Positions 5,081 through 8,931 of a stretch of DNA of 8,931 bases are shown in pieces (the first letter of the stretch is position 1; every line of letters begins with the position of its first letter). The notes beneath the pieces were generated by a model. That model was not told where the DNA came from, searched no databases, and worked only from the letters and a program-made list of their open reading frames with translations. Origin of the DNA: an uncultured Bacillota bacterium (GTDB lineage Bacteria; Bacillota; Clostridia; Christensenellales; UBA1242); assembly GCA_937889705.1 (NCBI GenBank), contig CALBYO010000035.1, forward strand, positions 1-8,931. The letters are read 5' to 3'. The position numbers were made by a program, and so were the translations under genes.

Positions 5081-8000
5081 TCTTTTTTCTTTTTTTACTA
5101 ATTACAAAACCAACGATTGTCAAGAGCAAAACTGACGCTGAAACAATCAAAGTGATGTTTAACCAGTTATCGTTATCAGCAACAACAATAAAAGTACCCA
5201 TTTCGTCTGTTTCAAATTTAATAACGCCATCTTCGTAAGTTGCATTCAATAGAGTTTTTGTTCCGTCCGAATTTAAACGGAAAACTTGAACATTGTTTAA
5301 ACCATTTGAATATGGCCTTATATTAACTGTAACTTTGCCCGATTCTGTCACATCTTGATTGCCAATTTTAATTGACAAATTATATGCTCCAACAATGCTC
5401 TTTGAGTTACCAAAATCAGATTTTTCTGCGTCTGTTACCTTGTATTCAGATGCAAGCAATGTTGAACCTTGTTTTAATAGTGTGTTTGAATTTGACGCTT
5501 TTATAAAGACTTCGTTTGCAACTTTTTGGTCTTCTGCTTCAACAATCGAGTTTGTTATACTTGCTGTCAGATTTGTTGGATAAGTCAAATAATAATTTCC
5601 GCAATCTGCACCGCTGAGTTCTCCGCCATAAACAACAACAGCAATGTTGTCGCCAACAGCAGATTGAATAAATCTAGCAACTTTATCTCTTTCATAATCG
5701 AAATAAACATCATCACCATTGATTACGCCAGCAAGTGTTGGAGTTCTCAAATATGCAATATCTGTGCCGTCAAACACCTTGTCCATAACCGATGTTACAA
5801 TCGTTAATTCTTTTCTTGTAATTGATAAACTTGCACTTAAAAATTCAATTTCATAGTTTGGATTTTCAAGTTCGCAAATCAATTTATATGTTCCAACATT
5901 CTCTCCAAGTTCTCTAATTATTGCACCATTCAAAACATCGTGGTCAACTATTGAACCTTCTATAATTTCATAATCAAATATTGGGTCGGCAGAGCCATAA
6001 ACTTTAACAAAATTGCCAGTTTTGATAACCAATTTAAGTTTTTTAATTGTCAATTTTCCTTCAATATAAGTGATATTGTAGTTATCTGAGTGCAATATTG
6101 AAGAATAAATTGTATATTCTCCTGCCGCTTTACTTTGAGTTCTATAAAGCGAAATTTGAAGTTCACTATTTTCAATGTCGCCTTCAACTCGATATGTCAA
6201 AGTTGGGATTTCTTCGCCATAAACAATTTCAAAATTGTCTGCTCTGATTGTTACATCACGCTTTAATATTTCAAAATAGTTTGTGATGATTTCAACATCG
6301 TAAATATCACCTTCAACGCGTGCATTTATCAAGTATTTACCAACATTCACACCGCTTTCTTTAAACAATGTCACAACTGGTTCGCTGCCTTGCAAAATGT
6401 TTCCGCTGAGCGAATAAGTCAATTCTGCACTGTCTGTTCCATCAAATATTTTTGAAACTGGATTGATTTTGATTGTGATTTTACGCTTTTGAATAACAAA
6501 CTTTGCGCTTGTGAAAACAATATTGTAATTTTCGGCAGATAATGTGCCTATTTCAATGTCATATTCACCTGGCATTGAGCCACTCACACGCGTTAAACTG
6601 CCAATGATTTCATCGCCAGCAAGCAAGCCACTAACTTGATATGTAAGTTCTGGTTCATTTGTTTCGTCATAATATTTAACAACTCTGTTTGCTGTTATAT
6701 ACAAATCTTTTGCAACAATTTCAAAATCGCTACCTAAGAACTTTAATGAATAGTTACTATTTGCCTTTAATGAGCCAATTTTGATTGAATATACACCAAC
6801 AGAATTGCCTAAATCTCTAACAAGTTCACCTGTTAAAACATCTTCCAATCTATCGTCAAATTTAAGCATGCCGTTTGACAAATAATAAGTTAAAACAGGG
6901 TCAGCATCACCATAAATTTTCAAAATTGAGTTTGCTCTGATTGTGATTTCAGCGGGAGTAATTGTCAACTTGCCTGGGTTAATCACAACATTGTAGTTAT
7001 CGTCATTCAAAATGCCTGTGATTTTGTATTCACCAACATTTTCACCAACTTGTCTAACAAATTGAATGTTCAACACAAGCCCTGATTTGCCAAGAACAGT
7101 GTAAGTAAATTCTGGGTCTGTTGAGCCATAAACTTTTTCAATATCGTTGATTTGAATTGTCAAAGTTTTTGTATAAATTGTTAATTTGCCGCCATTAAAA
7201 ATCAAATTGTAATTGTTTTCGCTGTCGCCAATTAATGCCAAAGTCCCGATTAAATAGTTGTAAATACCAACATCTTTTCCACTTTCTCTTGTTGGATAGC
7301 CTGTTAAAATGCTATTTAACTCTACGCCCAATGGCAATGGCGTGCTAGAAGACACATAATACACGATTACGCCTTCATTTTCACCAAATTCGATAGTTTT
7401 ATCGTCAACAACAATAACGAGGTCTCTTTTCAATATTTGGAAGGTAAAATCGAAATCATATTCAATTTGATAGTTTGGATTGTTTGCTTCTGTCAAAGTG
7501 TTTTTCAATATGTTGTAGAAACCAACATTTTCTCCTTCTTCACGAGCAAGAGTTCCTATCAAACTTTCGCCTTCTACAATATTTTCGACATCAAAAATTA
7601 AACCTGCGTCAACTTCGCCAAATATTTTACTTAAATATTTGTTTTCAATTGTAACATTTACTTTACGCTTATCAATGTTTGCCATTTCAGTTATTGAGAA
7701 ATTAACTTTGTAGCAATCAATGTTTTGTCCGTTAAGTAATGAAGAAGTAAATTCTGTAACTAATGTATTATTTGTTGTGTAGTAATTAACTACCCAATAA
7801 CCAACATTTTTATTTGCAAATTTTGCTGTTAAAAGCAAAGATATATTATCCGCTGCGATGTCATTATTGATGTAAATTTCAACTTCGGCATCAAGCAAGC
7901 CATCATATTTTTTATTGTTTGCAACTACGCTGATATTTAACTCTCTTTGCGTAATCACAAGATTTGAAGATGTGAAATAAATTTTATAATTTTGGTTAAT

Positions 8001-8931
8001 TTGACTTGCAATTTCAATAGCGTACGAGCCAATTCTCTCCCCGCTTACACGAGTTAATGTCAAGCCTAAATCATCATTATTTACGATTGTTCCGCTTGTT
8101 AATGAGTAAGTAAGTTGTGGGTCGTTATTGCCATAAATTTTGCTTTTAGCATCGGCTGAAATTGAGATTTCACGCTGCGTGATAACAAATTTTGCAGAGT
8201 TAAACACAATATTATAGTTCGCCGCACTAAGTGTGCCCTGTGTGATAGTATATTCGCCAACATCTTCGCCAGATGTTCTTGAAATTGAACCTGTTATACT
8301 GTCGCCGCTAAGTAAATCTGAATTTTTATAGTTATATTCAAAAGTTGGATCGGCGTCACCATAAACTTTTGTTGCAGCTATTGCATTTATTATCAATTCT
8401 CTCGCTTCAATAACTGCACTTATGGTTGTTGATTCCATAATCAATTCATAGTATTGAACATCTGAGCCATTTAAACTTGCTGACAACTCAATATTACATT
8501 CCCCTGCATTCAAACTTGAATAAGTTCCGCTTATACTCAAAGAAATGTTATGTGATTTCAAGAATGAGCCCGTCATTGTATAGTGCAATTTTGACAAATC
8601 AAGTTCTGAAACTTTATCATAAGTTTTATTGTCAATATAAATGCTTGTAATTTCAATTTTTCGTTTTGAAATTGTTAAAGTTCCTTCAACAAATTCGATA
8701 TTATAATGCGAATTTGAAAGCGTTCCTATCAAAATTTTATATGTTCCGATTGAGCCATCGCATACAACTTGCAATTCGCCAATAAGTGCTTCACCTGCAA
8801 GCATGTCCCCTTCAATATCGTAACTTAATGAAGGAATTGTGTCGCCATATTCAATCGCTTGATCATGCGCCCTAACAACAATATTTCTTTTTAAAATGTT
8901 AGCTGTTGCACTTGGCAAATTACCGACAAGT
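5070..8931 (-). CDS. Giant surface protein of tandem MBG/YDG repeats with C-terminal membrane anchor (5' end outside window)
   Basis: The reading frame is open to the right edge (first whole codon ends at 8930), so 1286 C-terminal residues are visible and the N-terminus and signal peptide are not. A TTG at 8918 lies inside the repeat pattern and is not a start. Fourteen tandem repeats of about 72-93 residues (8885 to 5544) carry the MBG 'YGX' hallmarks: a strand, then VYGDADP-like motif, LTY, an S/TGxxxR block, xVGxY, and NYNIxF before the next repeat. Members with YDG/FDG-type motifs are interspersed. A non-repeat part (5543-5163) ends in a beta domain with VQVFRLNSDGTKTLL and GTFIVVAD. One transmembrane helix (about 5100-5162) precedes KKRKKKKA. 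There is no LPXTG, so it is probably anchored by the helix with the repeats outside. Likely a stalk or adhesin; the ligand cannot be told, and a catalytic or binding head may lie upstream of the window. Few cysteines. Confidence 0.9.
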   Translation of the reverse strand, partial: LVGNLPSATANILKRNIVVRAHDQAIEYGDTIPSLSYDIEGDMLAGEALIGELQVVCDGSIGTYKILIGTLSNSHYNIEFVEGTLTISKRKIEITSIYIDNKTYDKVSELDLSKLHYTMTGSFLKSHNISLSISGTYSSLNAGECNIELSASLNGSDVQYYELIMESTTISAVIEARELIINAIAATKVYGDADPTFEYNYKNSDLLSGDSITGSISRTSGEDVGEYTITQGTLSAANYNIVFNSAKFVITQREISISADAKSKIYGNNDPQLTYSLTSGTIVNNDDLGLTLTRVSGERIGSYAIEIASQINQNYKIYFTSSNLVITQRELNISVVANNKKYDGLLDAEVEIYINNDIAADNISLLLTAKFANKNVGYWVVNYYTTNNTLVTEFTSSLLNGQNIDCYKVNFSITEMANIDKRKVNVTIENKYLSKIFGEVDAGLIFDVENIVEGESLIGTLAREEGENVGFYNILKNTLTEANNPNYQIEYDFDFTFQILKRDLVIVVDDKTIEFGENEGVIVYYVSSSTPLPLGVELNSILTGYPTRESGKDVGIYNYLIGTLALIGDSENNYNLIFNGGKLTIYTKTLTIQINDIEKVYGSTDPEFTYTVLGKSGLVLNIQFVRQVGENVGEYKITGILNDDNYNVVINPGKLTITPAEITIRANSILKIYGDADPVLTYYLSNGMLKFDDRLEDVLTGELVRDLGNSVGVYSIKIGSLKANSNYSLKFLGSDFEIVAKDLYITANRVVKYYDETNEPELTYQVSGLLAGDEIIGSLTRVSGSMPGEYDIEIGTLSAENYNIVFTSAKFVIQKRKITIKINPVSKIFDGTDSAELTYSLSGNILQGSEPVVTLFKESGVNVGKYLINARVEGDIYDVEIITNYFEILKRDVTIRADNFEIVYGEEIPTLTYRVEGDIENSELQISLYRTQSKAAGEYTIYSSILHSDNYNITYIEGKLTIKKLKLVIKTGNFVKVYGSADPIFDYEIIEGSIVDHDVLNGAIIRELGENVGTYKLICELENPNYEIEFLSASLSITRKELTIVTSVMDKVFDGTDIAYLRTPTLAGVINGDDVYFDYERDKVARFIQSAVGDNIAVVVYGGELSGADCGNYYLTYPTNLTASITNSIVEAEDQKVANEVFIKASNSNTLLKQGSTLLASEYKVTDAEKSDFGNSKSIVGAYNLSIKIGNQDVTESGKVTVNIRPYSNGLNNVQVFRLNSDGTKTLLNATYEDGVIKFETDEMGTFIVVADNDNWLNITLIVSASVLLLTIVGFVISKKRKKKKA
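5100..5162 (-). other. C-terminal transmembrane anchor of the surface protein
   Basis: About 21 hydrophobic residues (LNITLIVSASVLLLTIVGFVI) precede a tail of seven Lys/Arg, the positive-inside signal for an outside-facing protein. A Trp sits at the outer boundary. No sortase motif precedes it. Confidence 0.85.
5544..8885 (-). repeat. Array of 14 protein-level MBG/YDG repeats
   Basis: Repeat boundaries in order of translation: 8885-8661, 8660-8400, 8399-8172, 8171-7944, 7943-7665, 7664-7425, 7424-7167, 7166-6951, 6950-6708, 6707-6483, 6482-6258, 6257-6036, 6035-5811, 5810-5544. Most units end in a KR, QR or RK pair and the next begins with a charged residue and alternating hydrophobics. Units 2, 5 and 14 are longest (87, 93 and 89 residues) and have YDK/YDG/FDG motifs; unit 11 has FDGTD at ordinary length. 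The others carry YG or FG variants, except unit 10 (YYDETNEPELTY). Sequence identity between units is low, so the DNA is not an obvious tandem repeat. Confidence 0.85.

Noticed and set aside
5076..5100. An A AAA AAG slippery heptamer in frame within the lysine tail, which could give a -1 frameshift past the surface-protein stop.
   Set aside because: It is in a lysine-codon run six codons from the end. The -1 frame gives a low-complexity extension that runs across ylxM in the wrong frame, and the hairpin after it is better explained as a terminator.
5526..5807. Plus-strand open frames opposite the surface-protein gene and opposite ffh, sigK and khpA.
   Set aside because: They have no ribosome sites and cysteine-rich, unlikely compositions. 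Each lies antisense to a well-supported gene.
8916..8918. TTG at 8918 as the start of the surface protein.
   Set aside because: The frame stays open to the window edge, and the residues just before and after it continue the end pattern of a preceding repeat (ending ILKR).

Overview
The window is AT-rich chromosomal DNA, probably from an endospore-forming member of the Bacillota (Clostridia-like, plausibly an uncultured gut lineage). Three things point there: a sigma-K gene with an apparent pro-sequence, the ylxM-ffh-rpsP-khpA gene order, and a very long membrane-anchored surface protein built of MBG/YDG domains. No tRNA, rRNA, CRISPR array or insertion sequence was seen.

Left part (1-1852, minus strand): a two-gene unit with a good sigma-A-type promoter at 1843-1871. 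Its first gene is a 163-residue protein with the shikimate kinase layout but a destroyed ATP-binding loop. Sixteen bases later a transketolase starts at GTG and runs off the left edge (438 residues visible).

Middle (1853-2900): a 296-bp AT-rich divergent region separates this unit from sigK, which lies on the plus strand. The region holds a candidate sigma-E-type promoter and two near-matches to the SpoIIID site. sigK is continuous (not split by a skin element) and has a hydrophobic N-terminal pro-segment. It converges on the ffh operon, and a bidirectional hairpin terminator lies between them.

Centre-right (2899-5012, minus strand): ylxM-ffh-rpsP-khpA, a compact protein-targeting and translation operon. 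ffh starts with TTG 3 bases after the ylxM stop. The rimM-trmD-rplS genes that often follow in Bacillota are absent.

Right part (5070-8931, minus strand): one open reading frame of 1286 visible codons, open at the right edge. It encodes fourteen tandem beta-rich MBG/YDG repeats, a C-terminal beta domain, a transmembrane helix and a lysine-rich tail without LPXTG. This is most likely a cell-surface stalk or adhesin. Its stop is 57 bp upstream of ylxM, and that gap holds a terminator-like hairpin, a possible promoter and a second hairpin that carries the ylxM Shine-Dalgarno sequence.

The points most worth a second look are the pseudo-shikimate kinase paired with transketolase, the MBG array, the sporulation control region of sigK and the ylxM leader hairpin. 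No clearly new multi-gene system was recognised.
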